Shown here: one piece after another, positions 1-9,500 of the stretch
Layout: each line of letters begins with the position of its first letter
Position numbering within the stretch: position 1 is the first letter of the stretch
NCBI RefSeq assembly: GCF_000231405.2
Contig: NZ_CP007032.1
Location: 2,232,001-2,296,000 of the forward strand
Direction of reading: 5' to 3'
From: Desulfitobacterium metallireducens DSM 15288
GTDB taxonomy: Bacteria; Bacillota; Desulfitobacteriia; Desulfitobacteriales; Desulfitobacteriaceae
DNA: 64,000 nt
Notes under the pieces: model-generated
The model's input: the letters and a program-made list of their open reading frames with translations, nothing else
What the model was told of the DNA's origin: nothing
Database searches by the model: none
Program-made: the position numbers and the translations under genes

Positions 1-16
1 TTAATCGTCATCTTAA

Positions 17-448
17 TTAATGAAAATCAACTTCAATGCTCCGTGCTGCTGGATGACGGTCTTTTAAAAGAGTAAGCTCCAAAACGCCATTCTTATACGC
101 AGCATGTGCACCATCCGCTTTTACCACAGCAGGCAACGTGATCGTGCGATTAAATCGACCGAAGAAACGTTCTGAGTGATGTGAAAATCGCTCCGTTTCT
201 GTCGTGTTCCGTTTGATCTCCCCATGTATCGTGAGCTTGTTTTCATCAATCTCAAGATGCAAGTCTTCTTTATTTTCGATCCCGGGAATCTCTGCCGTAA
301 CGATCACGTTTTCCACTGTCTCTTCGACGTCCACACGATATAACCACTTCGATAGAGCTTCTTCTCCCCGACCTGGGTGAAAATGCCGATCCATCTCTTC
401 CCAAATGGGTTCAAACATACGAAAGGGCTCATAAGGAACTAAAGCCAT
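17..448 (-). CDS. hsp20: Small heat-shock protein, Hsp20/alpha-crystallin family
   Basis: An ATP-independent holdase chaperone that binds unfolding proteins in the cytoplasm. The 143-residue product has a short N-terminal arm, an alpha-crystallin domain at about residues 35-130 (VDVEETVENVIVTAEIPG, then AAYKNGVLELTLLK with the family G-V-L motif) and a short tail. I start at 448 because GAGGTG lies six bases upstream; further in-frame starts upstream overlap that ribosome binding site. It sits 100 bp downstream of copZ, behind a hairpin, so it may be transcribed alone or by read-through. No CIRCE-like operator was seen. Family sure; client range unknown. Confidence 0.93.
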   Translation of the reverse strand: MALVPYEPFRMFEPIWEEMDRHFHPGRGEEALSKWLYRVDVEETVENVIVTAEIPGIENKEDLHLEIDENKLTIHGEIKRNTTETERFSHHSERFFGRFNRTITLPAVVKADGAHAAYKNGVLELTLLKDRHPAARSIEVDFH

Positions 449-477
449 TGTCATCACCTCACTACGATTTAAATAAA

Positions 478-516
478 GAAACTTCAGATAGAGTTTTGTA
501 CTCCACCTGAAGTTTC
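478..516 (-). terminator. Hairpin after copZ, probable intrinsic terminator
   Basis: Perfect 10-bp arms GAAACTTCAG (478-487) and CTGAAGTTTC (507-516). On the minus strand the second arm runs into TTTCTTTATTT. The position 40 bp past the copZ stop fits the end of the copper operon and separates it from hsp20. Confidence 0.65.
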
Positions 517-558
517 CCTATCCATAGCTAAGTATGGCAGTTTAGCGAAAAATTATTC

Positions 559-756
559 TTATTGGGCACCGTATCCGGCTTCAACAACAGCTTTTACTAA
601 ATCTTCGCGACTCGCTGCTCCAGAAACAACTGCTTCACCTTTAGCAAGGTCTACTTGTGCTCCTTCGACGCCATTAACCCCGAGAAGCGCCTTCTCAACA
701 TGCATTTTGCAGTGATTACAGGTCATTCCTTCAACTTTTAAAGTGGTTTGACTCAT
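559..756 (-). CDS. copZ: Copper chaperone, single HMA domain (CopZ type)
   Basis: A soluble metallochaperone expected to carry Cu(I) and hand it to the CopA ATPase encoded just upstream. The 65-residue product is one heavy-metal-associated fold with the metal-binding motif GMTCNHC near the N terminus. I chose the start at 756 (MSQTTLKV) because GGAGGTG stands seven bases before it; the longer frame starting at 777 would lie upstream of that site. It is third in the csoR-copA-copZ order on the minus strand, about 100 bp after copA. Metal specificity is inferred from the neighbours. Confidence 0.92.
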   Translation of the reverse strand: MSQTTLKVEGMTCNHCKMHVEKALLGVNGVEGAQVDLAKGEAVVSGAASREDLVKAVVEAGYGAQ

Positions 757-854
757 CTTTTTCACCTCCAAAGACACTATCTATATTTCTCTCCAAGTCA
801 AATCATTTTCAACCTGAAGAAATCCAACAAAATTGATTTAATTGATTATCCAGA

Positions 855-3752
855 TCAATCCACTAGTTTTTTATCATAGCGCTTAAGCAAGAGGGAACTG
901 GTTACGACTGAAACTGAAGAGAACGCCATGGCTAATCCAGCCCATTCAGGGGGCAATAACTCCCCGGTAATTGGGTAGAGCACACCGGCAGCAATCGGAA
1001 TGCCAATCGTATTGTAAATCAACGCCCAAAACAGGTTTTGCTTGATTTTATTTAAGGTTTTCCGTCCTAAACGAATCGATCGCTCGACATCGAGCAAATC
1101 ATTCCGCACTAAGACAACATCCCCAGTCTCTTTTGCTACATCTGTTCCAGAACCGATAGCAATTCCAATATCAGCCTGAGCTAAAGCGGGTGCATCATTG
1201 ATACCATCACCCACCATTGCAACTTTTAGCCCCTGTTCTTGATATTTTTTAACGATATTGATTTTATCCTGAGGTAAAACCTCAGCAATCACTTCGTCAA
1301 TTCCTACTTGTGAACCGACGACGTTCGCCACCTTTTTATTATCCCCTGTAATCATAAAGGTCTTAATTCCCAAATGATGTAAACGCGTAATGGCTTCTTG
1401 GGTGGTTTCCTTCAAAACATCGGCAAGCGCGATTAAACCAATGACTTCACCTTTCAAAGCCACTAAGCTGGTAGTTTTACCTTCCTCCGCTAAACGTTGA
1501 AAATCTTGATTAGCATTACCTAAGCTCACATTGTGCTTCTGCATCAATTTCATATTTCCAATCAAAAGTTGCTGGCCTTCGTAGTTACAAATCGTTCCAT
1601 GACCACTCTCTTCTTGATAATTTTGAACTTCGTTAATCGTGAGCTTATCCGCTTTTGCTTTCGCGACAACGGCTTGAGCTAAGGGATGAATAGATGGATT
1701 CTCACCTGCGGCTGCGATCTTTAGCAAATCCTGCGTCGAATATCCGTTATAGCTCACGAGATCGGTCACCTCAGGTTTTCCTTTAGTAAGGGTGCCTGTC
1801 TTATCAAAACCAATCGCTTGAACTTTTGAGATTTCTTCTAGAACCGCTGCCGATTTAAATAGAATTCCTCGATTTAAACCCACCCCACTTCCGACCATAA
1901 TCGCTGTCGGCGTGGCTAAACCCAATGCACATGGACAAGCAATGACTAGAACTGCAACGGCAGCGGTAAATGCGAACACAAAGTTGCTGTGAAGCAAGAA
2001 ATACCAGATTAAAAACGTGAGCAATGAAATGGAAACAACCGTTGGAACGAAATAGTTAGAAATGGTATCCGCTAAACGTTGAATCGGGGGTTTAACACCT
2101 TGGGCATCTTCAACCATTTTGATAATTCCTGAAAGCATTGTGTCCTTACCCGTTTTCGTCGTTTTGATTTTAATGCTTCCAGAAGTGTTAATTGTCGCAC
2201 CGACAACCGGATCCCCAACGCCTTTATCAACTGGAATCGATTCCCCAGTGATCATCGCTTCGTCAATGCTCGCTCGTCCCTCAATGATTTCTCCATCAAT
2301 CGGAATCTTTTCGCCCGGTTTAACAACGACGATATCTCCTATTTTGACACTGGAGGCAGGAACTTCTTTTTCTTGGCCATCAATTAGAATTCTAGCCTTA
2401 TCAGCCTGTAGCTCCAACAACCGTTTTAACGCTTGTCCAGCACGACCTTTTGCTTTGGCCTCTAGATATTTTCCAAAACGGACAAAGGTGATCAGCAAAG
2501 CAGAGGTATCAAAAAAAGTTGGTCCTTCAAAGAAAATATTGGGAAAAGTCGTCATGAAACTATATCCATAAGCTGCCGTAATTCCTAAAGCAACGAGCAC
2601 ATCCATATTTGCCGAACGATTTTTCAAGGCATGATAGGCTCCTCGATAAAACGTCCAACCTGATGTAAATTGGACAATCGTTGCTAATATAAGCATGGTG
2701 TACATCGTCGTCTTGCTCATAGGCAAATACATGAGCGGCATGAGTGGGAGAGAGAGAACAGCACTAAAGATCAACCAAAAGAGCTGCTTTCTAACTGCTT
2801 TATCCTCCCGGTTCTCTTCTTTATTCTCAATCGGAATATAACCTGCATCTTTAACCTGTTCAAAAATTCCATCGAGATTAACGATACTCGGGTCAAACTC
2901 CACACTTACCGTTTCAGTCGCAAAATTGACGTTAGCTAAGCTGACTCCTGCAGTATTCTTTAATTTCTTCTCAATCGTCAACGCGCAATTAGCACAGCTC
3001 ATTCCACTGACTTTAAATTGTTGCTTTCCCTCTTCTTGAGATTCAGTGTAAGCTCCATAACCGAGGTCCTTAACCTTCGCCAAGACGTCTTCTGCCTTTA
3101 CAACCTCCGGGTCATATTCTAAGGCCAACTTTTCGGAGGCAAAATTCACCGCAGCTAGCTTTACACCAGGCATTTTCGCTACACCTTTTTCAATGGTTAA
3201 AGCACAATTAGCACAGGTCATGCCCGTTAATTTAAACTGTTGTTTTTCACTTGCCGGAGAACTATTTATCGTTTCTATCTCTTCCTGACCTTCTTCAAGA
3301 AGCGGTGTTGTTAAATAACCTGCCTCCTCAATTGCCTTGCGGATATCCTCCACCGGAACTTGATCTGGCTTATACGTAAAATTCGCCTTTGAATCTTGTA
3401 AAGACACGTTTACATTTGTTAATCCGGGGAGCTGTTCTAGTGCCTTACGCACGCGATTTACACAATGCTCACAAGTCATTCCATAGACAGAAACTTCACC
3501 CGTAACATTAGACAAATCCTCCTTGGATTCAGGATCATCCACTTCATAGCCTGCTTCTTCTATCGCATGATGTATCGATCGACGATCGGTCAGTGATGAG
3601 TCCCAATTAAAGCGAGCTTTCTCTTCAGCGAGTGATACCTCTACCTTCTCTATCCCAGGGAGACTCTCTAGGGCCTTTGTTACACGTCGTACGCAATGTT
3701 CACAAGTCATTCCCAGAACCTTTAATTCGACACTTTGGACTTCATTTTCCAT
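855..3752 (-). CDS. copA: Copper-translocating P1B-type ATPase with four HMA domains
   Basis: Exports Cu(I) across the cytoplasmic membrane using ATP. About 965 residues. Four HMA domains fill the first ~310 residues: two with GMTCEHC and two with GMTCANC or GMSCANC. Then come membrane helices, the actuator TGES motif ([10 protein letters not shown]), the CPC metal site ([11 protein letters not shown]), the phosphorylation motif DKTGTLTKG and the hinge GDGINDAPA. All catalytic motifs are intact. Bacterial CopA usually has one or two HMA domains; four is uncommon, and the two sequence types suggest stepwise duplication. Start 3752 is set by GAGGTG six bases upstream. It follows csoR by 16 bp, in one operon with copZ. 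Confidence 0.95.
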   Translation of the reverse strand: MENEVQSVELKVLGMTCEHCVRRVTKALESLPGIEKVEVSLAEEKARFNWDSSLTDRRSIHHAIEEAGYEVDDPESKEDLSNVTGEVSVYGMTCEHCVNRVRKALEQLPGLTNVNVSLQDSKANFTYKPDQVPVEDIRKAIEEAGYLTTPLLEEGQEEIETINSSPASEKQQFKLTGMTCANCALTIEKGVAKMPGVKLAAVNFASEKLALEYDPEVVKAEDVLAKVKDLGYGAYTESQEEGKQQFKVSGMSCANCALTIEKKLKNTAGVSLANVNFATETVSVEFDPSIVNLDGIFEQVKDAGYIPIENKEENREDKAVRKQLFWLIFSAVLSLPLMPLMYLPMSKTTMYTMLILATIVQFTSGWTFYRGAYHALKNRSANMDVLVALGITAAYGYSFMTTFPNIFFEGPTFFDTSALLITFVRFGKYLEAKAKGRAGQALKRLLELQADKARILIDGQEKEVPASSVKIGDIVVVKPGEKIPIDGEIIEGRASIDEAMITGESIPVDKGVGDPVVGATINTSGSIKIKTTKTGKDTMLSGIIKMVEDAQGVKPPIQRLADTISNYFVPTVVSISLLTFLIWYFLLHSNFVFAFTAAVAVLVIACPCALGLATPTAIMVGSGVGLNRGILFKSAAVLEEISKVQAIGFDKTGTLTKGKPEVTDLVSYNGYSTQDLLKIAAAGENPSIHPLAQAVVAKAKADKLTINEVQNYQEESGHGTICNYEGQQLLIGNMKLMQKHNVSLGNANQDFQRLAEEGKTTSLVALKGEVIGLIALADVLKETTQEAITRLHHLGIKTFMITGDNKKVANVVGSQVGIDEVIAEVLPQDKINIVKKYQEQGLKVAMVGDGINDAPALAQADIGIAIGSGTDVAKETGDVVLVRNDLLDVERSIRLGRKTLNKIKQNLFWALIYNTIGIPIAAGVLYPITGELLPPEWAGLAMAFSSVSVVTSSLLLKRYDKKLVD

Positions 3753-3768
3753 AGTACTCACCTCGCTC

Positions 3769-4110
3769 TTACTTCATCATTTTAAAAATTGTTTTCAATA
3801 CTTCATCAATGACTTCTTCGTCACCCTCTTGAAGTTGCTCCCGTACACATGACTTCATGTGCTTTTCCAATAGAAGTTTGGAAACTCCATTGAGTGCCGA
3901 TTGCACTGAAGCAATTTGATTAAGGACATCATCGCAATAGACATGCCTTTCGATCATCCCCTTAACACCTCGGACTTGGCCCTCAATCCGATTCATTCGA
4001 TTGACTAAGTCTCGGATCGTTTTCTCACTATGATGACTTGTCCGTTCATCTCCCATAGCTATTTCAGAATGGCAGCTCGGACAAGATTTGTTATCTGTAT
4101 TTTCATCCAC
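3769..4110 (-). CDS. csoR: Copper-sensing transcriptional repressor, CsoR/RcnR family
   Basis: An all-helical DNA-binding repressor that releases DNA on binding Cu(I). The 113-residue product carries the CsoR ligand set: Cys in VYCDD, then His and Cys in EKHMKSC. The start is GTG, with GGAG nine bases upstream. It is the first gene of the copper operon and almost certainly autoregulates through the palindrome at 4135-4158. Odd feature: about 25 residues precede the canonical fold and hold CPSC plus an HH pair, which may add a second metal site. Family clear from the YCDD and KHMKSC motifs. Confidence 0.93.
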   Translation of the reverse strand: MDENTDNKSCPSCHSEIAMGDERTSHHSEKTIRDLVNRMNRIEGQVRGVKGMIERHVYCDDVLNQIASVQSALNGVSKLLLEKHMKSCVREQLQEGDEEVIDEVLKTIFKMMK

Positions 4111-4134
4111 TGGACATCACTCCTTTAACATCTA

Positions 4135-4158
4135 TATAGTATACCCCCCTATACTATA
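4135..4158. promoter_or_regulatory. CsoR-type operator, GC tract inside a perfect palindrome
   Basis: Perfect 9-bp inverted arms TATAGTATA (4135-4143) and TATACTATA (4150-4158) surround six consecutive C (G on the minus strand). CsoR operators are known as AT-rich dyads around a G/C tract. It lies 25 bp upstream of csoR. Confidence 0.85.
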
Positions 4159-4164
4159 AGTCAA
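4136..4164 (-). promoter_or_regulatory. Promoter of csoR-copA-copZ
   Basis: On the minus strand TTGACT (4159-4164) and TACTAT (4136-4141) are separated by 17 bp. The operator occupies the spacer and the -10 element, so bound CsoR would block RNA polymerase directly. Confidence 0.7.
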
Positions 4165-4567
4165 ATAACTATCCAATATAATGATTATAATATCTGTTTA
4201 TTTTAATTTCTAAACGTAAAGCTATTTAGTATCGACTCCATCGCGTTAATCCAAAACCCTGAATAATGAATATTTCATCCATATTTACGAGTTCTCTGAG
4301 TCGTGAATCGAGCGAATGTCGACAAACGAGGAATTTTAAGTTTCCATAAATAGACATAGTTTACAAATTGCACAAGGTTTGTATGGCAAGATGTGCGGGC
4401 CTTTTGGTACAAAAAGCCACATATTTCCTGTCTATTCCAGGAGACAAGGTTTAAATGGATTATATTGCTAAAATTTTTCACTCAAGAATTTTGATTGGAG
4501 AAAAAATACTTGAATTTAGGGCATTTTATTTTTCCTATAATATGAATATAAATAATTTTCTGAAGAT
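4165..4567. other. Intergenic region upstream of the sigma-54 promoter
   Basis: AT-rich spacer between two divergent operons. I see no convincing gene. A weak dyad around CTTTTGGTACAAAAAG (4401-4416) is a candidate enhancer site for the activator that a sigma-54 promoter needs, but this is guesswork. Confidence 0.35.
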
Positions 4568-4583
4568 TGGCACGATTGTTGCA
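4568..4583 (+). promoter_or_regulatory. Sigma-54 (RpoN) -24/-12 promoter for the hbd operon
   Basis: TGGCAC at 4568-4573, five bases, then TTGCA at 4579-4583 matches the RpoN consensus TGGCAC-N5-TTGC without a mismatch. It is about 100 bp before the first gene of the operon and on its strand. Such promoters require an ATP-dependent activator, none of which is encoded nearby. Confidence 0.8.
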
Positions 4584-4684
4584 TTAATTTCTTATATCTT
4601 TAGATGGATTGAGGTGGATAAAGAAAAAACTAAAAAAAGACGGTTTTTTAACTGGGAAAGAAATGAGAGAAGGGGTAGAACTTG

Positions 4685-5548
4685 GTGGGAATTAGTAAAA
4701 TTGGTGTTTTAGGCGCTGGAACAATGGGAGCCGGAATTGCTCAAGCCGTGGCTCAGAGTGGATTCGTGATCATCCTGATTGATGTCAGTCAAGTGTTTGT
4801 TGATCGTGGTCTTGAGCGGATCAGTAAAGCCCTTCAAAAACTTGTGGAAAAGGGAAAATTGCCCATAGAAGAAAAAAAGAATATCCTTGCCCGGATTGAA
4901 GGAAAGGTCGGCCTTGAGAACTTTAGGGATGTAGATATTGTTATTGAAGCGATTGTTGAAAATATGGAGCTTAAGAAAAAAGTATATGCAGAACTTGATC
5001 AGGTTTGTCCAGAACAGACGATTTTAGCCAGTAATACATCTTCACTCTCAATTACGGAGATAGGGGCTGCAACTCAACATCCGGGTCGAGTAATTGGCAT
5101 GCATTTCTTTAATCCCGTCCCCGTTATGAATTTGGTGGAGGTCATTCCGGGAGTTGAGACGACTGAGAAGGTTGTGGGTTTAGTCATGGAATTGGCTCTG
5201 CATTTTGGAAAGGTTCCGATTAATGCTAAGGAATCTCCAGGGTTTATTGTAAACCGGATTCTCGTTCCTATGATCAATGAAGCTATTCAAGCCTATCAAG
5301 AAGGGGTCGGTTCTGCAGAAAATATTGATACTGCGATGAAATTGGGGGCTAATCTTCCGATGGGACCGCTTGCCTTAGCTGATTTGGTTGGGATTGATAT
5401 CGTTTTGGCGGTGATGGAAGTTTTATATCAAGAGTTTAATGATCCAAAATATCGTCCAGCCCTTTTGCTCAAGCAGATGGTTAGAGCTGGGCATTTGGGG
5501 ATTAAGACAGGAAAAGGATTTTATGATTATAGACAAGCGAAAGCTTAA
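4685..5548 (+). CDS. hbd: 3-hydroxybutyryl-CoA dehydrogenase
   Basis: Interconverts acetoacetyl-CoA and 3-hydroxybutyryl-CoA with NAD(P)H. About 287 residues, the usual length. The N-terminal Rossmann motif is [25 protein letters not shown] and [17 protein letters not shown] carry the catalytic region with the conserved His of HFFNP; the C-terminal dimerisation domain has [15 protein letters not shown] and GKGFYDY. I use GTG 4685 because it gives the family-typical start [13 protein letters not shown] 4682 is equally possible. First gene of an operon with thiolase, acyl-CoA dehydrogenase and CoA-transferase. No crotonase gene lies in the operon. Confidence 0.94.
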   Translation: MGISKIGVLGAGTMGAGIAQAVAQSGFVIILIDVSQVFVDRGLERISKALQKLVEKGKLPIEEKKNILARIEGKVGLENFRDVDIVIEAIVENMELKKKVYAELDQVCPEQTILASNTSSLSITEIGAATQHPGRVIGMHFFNPVPVMNLVEVIPGVETTEKVVGLVMELALHFGKVPINAKESPGFIVNRILVPMINEAIQAYQEGVGSAENIDTAMKLGANLPMGPLALADLVGIDIVLAVMEVLYQEFNDPKYRPALLLKQMVRAGHLGIKTGKGFYDYRQAKA

Positions 5549-5597
5549 TTTTAGAGAGATTAAAACACAAAAGATTAGTAGTCAGAGAGGAGAAATA

Positions 5598-6779
5598 ATG
5601 ATGCAAGAGGTTGTCATTGTAAGTGCTCAGCGTACCCCAATTGGAGATTATCTGGGTGCTTTAAAAGAGGTTTCAGCGATTGAGCTTGGGGTGATCGCTT
5701 TAAAAGCAGCGCTTGAAAAAGCAACCATAGATGCTTCTCAGATTGAAGAAGTGGTGGCAGGTAATGTTTTTCAGGCCGGGTTAAAGGGAAACCCAGCACG
5801 TCAAGTTGCTCTAAAAGCGGGTTGTTCCATGGAAACAGTAGCTGTTACGATTAATCAATTATGCCCTTCATCCATGCGTGCTACGGAAATTCTCAGTCAG
5901 GAGATCGCCTTGGGCAAGGTGGATATTGGTGCTGCAGTCGGTATGGAAAGCATGTCAAACATTCCCTATCTTTTACCGAAGGTCCGGAGCGGCTATCGAA
6001 TGGGGAATAATGAAGTCCTGGATGCCATGTTGCATGATGGCTTGTTTGACGCATTCTATGACTATCATATGGGCATGACAGCAGAAAACTTAGCAGAGCA
6101 GTATGAAATTTCCCGTGAGGAACAGGACGAGTTGTCATACTTAAGTCATCAAAGAGCACTGCAGGCAATACAAACAGGAAAATTCAAGGAAGAAATCGTC
6201 CCTGTTGAATTCAAGACCAAAAATGGAACCGTAGTAATTGATACCGATGAGCATCCTAACGCTAAAACGAGTCCTGAGATCTTAGCAAAGCTGAAACCTG
6301 CTTTCAAGAAAAATGGAACCGTAACCGCAGGAAACTCGTCCGGCCTCAATGATGGGGGCTCAGCATTAATCTTAATGTCAGCGAAAAAGGCAGTCGAGCT
6401 TGGGATTAAGCCTTTAGCCAAAATCCTTTCCACCGCATCCGCTGCAGTGGATCCTAAGATTATGGGGATCGGCGTTGTCCCCGCCGTGAAGAGAGCTTTA
6501 AAGTTTGCTCAATTAAGTCTGGAAGATATTGATTATTGGGAACTGAATGAAGCCTTTGCTGCCCAATTTCTGGCGGTTAACCGTGAATTTAAACTGAGTA
6601 TGGAGAAAGTGAATGTGAATGGTTCAGGCATTTCCTTGGGGCATCCTGTTGGAAATTCTGGAGCTCGTTTAATTGTCTCTCTATTGTATGAAATGCGGCG
6701 TCGTGGAGCGCGCTACGGCTGTGCCTCCCTTTGTGCTGGTGGTGGACCTGCCGTTGCTACCGTGGTTGAACTTCTTTAG
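5598..6779 (+). CDS. thlA: Acetyl-CoA C-acetyltransferase (thiolase)
   Basis: Condenses two acetyl-CoA to acetoacetyl-CoA, or cleaves it in the degradative direction. 393 residues. The nucleophile Cys is in QLCPSSMRATE; the other active-site parts are NEAFAAQ, GHPVGNSGAR (His) and CAGGGPAVA (second Cys). Residues around the nucleophile (CPSSM) differ from the commoner CGSGL pattern, so chain-length preference is uncertain. I start at 5598, five bases after GAGGAG. An in-frame extension upstream runs into hbd and has no ribosome binding site. Second gene of the operon, about 50 bp after hbd. Confidence 0.93.
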   Translation: MMQEVVIVSAQRTPIGDYLGALKEVSAIELGVIALKAALEKATIDASQIEEVVAGNVFQAGLKGNPARQVALKAGCSMETVAVTINQLCPSSMRATEILSQEIALGKVDIGAAVGMESMSNIPYLLPKVRSGYRMGNNEVLDAMLHDGLFDAFYDYHMGMTAENLAEQYEISREEQDELSYLSHQRALQAIQTGKFKEEIVPVEFKTKNGTVVIDTDEHPNAKTSPEILAKLKPAFKKNGTVTAGNSSGLNDGGSALILMSAKKAVELGIKPLAKILSTASAAVDPKIMGIGVVPAVKRALKFAQLSLEDIDYWELNEAFAAQFLAVNREFKLSMEKVNVNGSGISLGHPVGNSGARLIVSLLYEMRRRGARYGCASLCAGGGPAVATVVELL

Positions 6780-6833
6780 GAATATACCCTAGGATAAATT
6801 TTTAGTAGAGGCAAATTTGAGGGAGGAATTACG

Positions 6834-7970
6834 ATGGATTTCAAATATACCGAAGAACAGGAAGTGATGCGAGCAGTAGCTCGTAAATTTTCGGAGAAAG
6901 AAATTGCCCCAGTAGCTGGAGAATATGACGAAAAGGATGAGTTTCCCTGGGAGATTGTGCATAAGCTTCACGAAGTTGGGCTTTTAACGATTGGGGTTCC
7001 AGAAGAATACGGTGGTCCGGGGTTAGATCCAATCACCCAAGCTTTGATTGCAGAGGAACTTGCGTTTGGAGATGCAGGCCTGTCTACTACAGTAGTCGCT
7101 AGTAACTTGCTGGCTGCGAATCCCGTTTTAGTCGGTGGTAATGATGATCAGAAGAGACGCTTCTATAATGTCATGAATGAAGGAAAATTAGCAGCCTTCT
7201 GTCTAACCGAGCCAGGTAGTGGTTCAGATGCAGCAAGTTTATCCACATCAGCCCGTCGGGAGGGTGACTACTATATTCTCAATGGGACGAAACAGTTTAT
7301 AACCAATGCAGGTGTTGCTGATATTTTCACGGTCTTTGCTACAACAGATAAATCGTTGCGCCATAAAGGGGTGATTGCGTTCATGGTTGATGCGCATACC
7401 CCGGGAATTACTATTGGAAAGAAAGAAAATAAAATGGGAATTCGGACTTCCGACACGTGTCAGATCAGTTTTGAGGATGTAAAGGTTCCGATCACCAATC
7501 GTCTAGGAGAAGAAGGCGAAGGCTGGACAATTTGTATGAAATCCTTGGATATCTCCCGTCCGTTTATTGCCGCGATGGCGGTTGGAATTGCTCAGGCAGC
7601 CTATGAAGCTGCTGTGAATTATGCAAAAGAGCGAGCTGCCTTTGGAAAACCAATTGCTACGTTTCAAGCGGTACAGTTTATGTTGGCAGATATGGCCATA
7701 GAAATTGAAGCTTCTCGACTGCTTGTGCATAAAGCTTGCTACTTAAGAGAACAGGGTCAACCGTTTACCCAAATGGCTTCCTTTGCTAAAGCTTTTGCCG
7801 GGGATACAGGGATGAAGGTTACCACCGATGCAGTACAAATCTTTGGTGGCTATGGTTACATTAAAGATTATCCAGTTGAAAAATATATGCGGGATGCCAA
7901 GATCATGCAGATTTATGAAGGGACGAATCAAATTCAACGGGTTGTCATTGCTAGTAACATTTTAAGGTAA
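6834..7970 (+). CDS. bcd: Short-chain (butyryl-type) acyl-CoA dehydrogenase
   Basis: FAD enzyme oxidising acyl-CoA to enoyl-CoA or, with electron bifurcation, reducing crotonyl-CoA. 378 residues, the full family length. Signatures: LTEPGSGSDAASL and KQFITNAGVADIFTVFA in the beta domain, and GGYGYIKDYPVEKYMRD followed by IYEGTNQIQ, whose Glu is the catalytic base. GGGAGGAA lies upstream of the ATG. Third gene of the operon. The etfAB genes that normally accept or bifurcate its electrons are absent here and must be elsewhere. Substrate inferred from hbd and thiolase next door. Confidence 0.93.
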   Translation: MDFKYTEEQEVMRAVARKFSEKEIAPVAGEYDEKDEFPWEIVHKLHEVGLLTIGVPEEYGGPGLDPITQALIAEELAFGDAGLSTTVVASNLLAANPVLVGGNDDQKRRFYNVMNEGKLAAFCLTEPGSGSDAASLSTSARREGDYYILNGTKQFITNAGVADIFTVFATTDKSLRHKGVIAFMVDAHTPGITIGKKENKMGIRTSDTCQISFEDVKVPITNRLGEEGEGWTICMKSLDISRPFIAAMAVGIAQAAYEAAVNYAKERAAFGKPIATFQAVQFMLADMAIEIEASRLLVHKACYLREQGQPFTQMASFAKAFAGDTGMKVTTDAVQIFGGYGYIKDYPVEKYMRDAKIMQIYEGTNQIQRVVIASNILR

Positions 7971-8030
7971 TGTTTAAGTATTCTGTTAAGCACGTGAATG
8001 GGAAGAAAAAACGTTCTGAGGAGGAGCTTT

Positions 8031-9359
8031 ATGAGTTACAGTGGTGAATATCAAAAAAAGCTAGTCACCCCTGAGGAAGCAGTCCGTGTTGTCAAGTCTG
8101 GAGACTGGGTCGATTATGGTGCTTTTGCCGGGCAAGTTGTTGCGCTTGATAAGGCGTTAGCGGCTCGTAAGGAAGAACTTTTTGATGTGAAGATTCGCGC
8201 AGTTACCGCGTTGCGAGCTCCAGAAGTCGTCAAAGCTGATCCTGAGGCCAAACATTTTATTTATAATAACTGGCATTTTAGTGGTATCGATCGTAAGCTT
8301 CATGACAAAGGACTTTGCTATCATATTCCCTTGCTCTATCATGAACTTCCCGGTTATTATCGACGTTTTGCTGATGTTGATGTGGCAATGCTTCCAGTTA
8401 CCCCGATTGATGAGCACGGATTTTTCAACTTTGGCCCCCAAGTATCTCATGCAAAGGCAACTTGTGAAAAGTCAAAAGTGATTATACTTGAGGTCAACCC
8501 AAATATTCCGCGTTGCTTAGGAGGAAAAGAAGAAAGCATTCATATCTCACAAGTGGACTATATTGTTGAATCAAACTGGACCTTGCCTCAGATTCCGAGT
8601 GGTGCTCCGACGGAGATTGAATCTAAGATCGCCTCTTATATCATGCCTGAGCTTGAAGATGGAAGCTGCATTCAGCTTGGTATTGGAGGTATGCCGAATG
8701 CTGTAGGTCAGATGATCGCTCAATCTGATCTCAACAATCTTGGGCTTCATAGCGAGATGTTCACCGAGTCCATGGTTGATATGGTGGAATCCGGGCGTGT
8801 AACTGGAGCAAATAAGACAACGGATCGGTATAAGATTGCTTATACGTTCGCCTTCGGAACCCAAAAGACGTACAATTTTTTAAACAATAATCCGATGTGT
8901 GCGATCTATCCCGTCGATTATGTCAATGATCCGTTTATCATTGCACAAAATGAGAAGGTTATTTCCATTAACAACTGTATTGAGGTGGATTTAACCGGGC
9001 AAGTCTGCTCAGAATCCTCAGGAACACGTCAAATCAGTGGAACGGGAGGACAGTTCGATTTTGCCTTTGGTTCATATCGTTCAAAAGGTGGAAAATCCTT
9101 TATTGCTATGGAGTCGACCTTTAAAAAGGGCGATGAGCTTCGCTCGAGGATTAAGCCGAGCTTAACTCCAGGAGCGATCGTCACAACGCATCGCGCGATA
9201 GTCCACTACCTCGTCACCGAGTATGGAATTGTAAACTTAAAAGGAAAATCGACCTGGGAACGAGCTGAAGCTTTGATTTCGATTGCTCATCCTAATGTTC
9301 GCGAAGATTTGATCAAAGAGGCAGAAAATCTTGGGATTTGGCGCCGAAGCAATAAATAA
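8031..9359 (+). CDS. Acetyl-CoA hydrolase/CoA-transferase family, probably butyryl-CoA:acetate CoA-transferase
   Basis: Moves CoA between acyl groups and acetate, conserving the thioester energy. About 442 residues. Conserved blocks include [26 protein letters not shown] (likely catalytic Glu) and [22 protein letters not shown] start at 8031, just after GAGGAG; the longer frame from 7998 lacks a binding site. As last gene of the operon it would turn butyryl-CoA into butyrate, or activate fatty acids in reverse. 4-hydroxybutyrate CoA-transferase is the main alternative in this family. Confidence 0.88.
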   Translation: MSYSGEYQKKLVTPEEAVRVVKSGDWVDYGAFAGQVVALDKALAARKEELFDVKIRAVTALRAPEVVKADPEAKHFIYNNWHFSGIDRKLHDKGLCYHIPLLYHELPGYYRRFADVDVAMLPVTPIDEHGFFNFGPQVSHAKATCEKSKVIILEVNPNIPRCLGGKEESIHISQVDYIVESNWTLPQIPSGAPTEIESKIASYIMPELEDGSCIQLGIGGMPNAVGQMIAQSDLNNLGLHSEMFTESMVDMVESGRVTGANKTTDRYKIAYTFAFGTQKTYNFLNNNPMCAIYPVDYVNDPFIIAQNEKVISINNCIEVDLTGQVCSESSGTRQISGTGGQFDFAFGSYRSKGGKSFIAMESTFKKGDELRSRIKPSLTPGAIVTTHRAIVHYLVTEYGIVNLKGKSTWERAEALISIAHPNVREDLIKEAENLGIWRRSNK

Positions 9360-9373
9360 TAAACATAGAGTGT

Positions 9374-9407
9374 ATAAATGCCTCAGCTTAACCGCTGGGG
9401 CATTTAT
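9374..9407 (+). terminator. Terminator of the hbd-thl-bcd-cat operon
   Basis: Hairpin with ATAAATGCC (9374-9382) pairing GGCATTTAT (9399-9407), and CAGC/GCTG inside. It begins 15 bp after the last stop. The U-run is short, and the structure could also serve comM from the other side. Confidence 0.65.
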
Positions 9408-9500
9408 CATCTTAATTCTGAGCATTTTAAGCTACTTACCCGCTGCGAGAGTCGTTCCAATGGGAAAATTAAACGAATGGAGTTCAATCCTAATAGTATC

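Noticed and set aside
4275-4712. Two ORFs (68 aa minus, 85 aa plus) in the csoR-hbd gap
   Set aside because: No ribosome binding site, low-complexity composition, and the plus-strand ORF spans the sigma-54 promoter and overlaps hbd.
5439-5597. N-terminal extension of the thiolase frame
   Set aside because: It overlaps hbd and lacks a ribosome binding site; the ATG at 5598 has one and gives the family-normal start.
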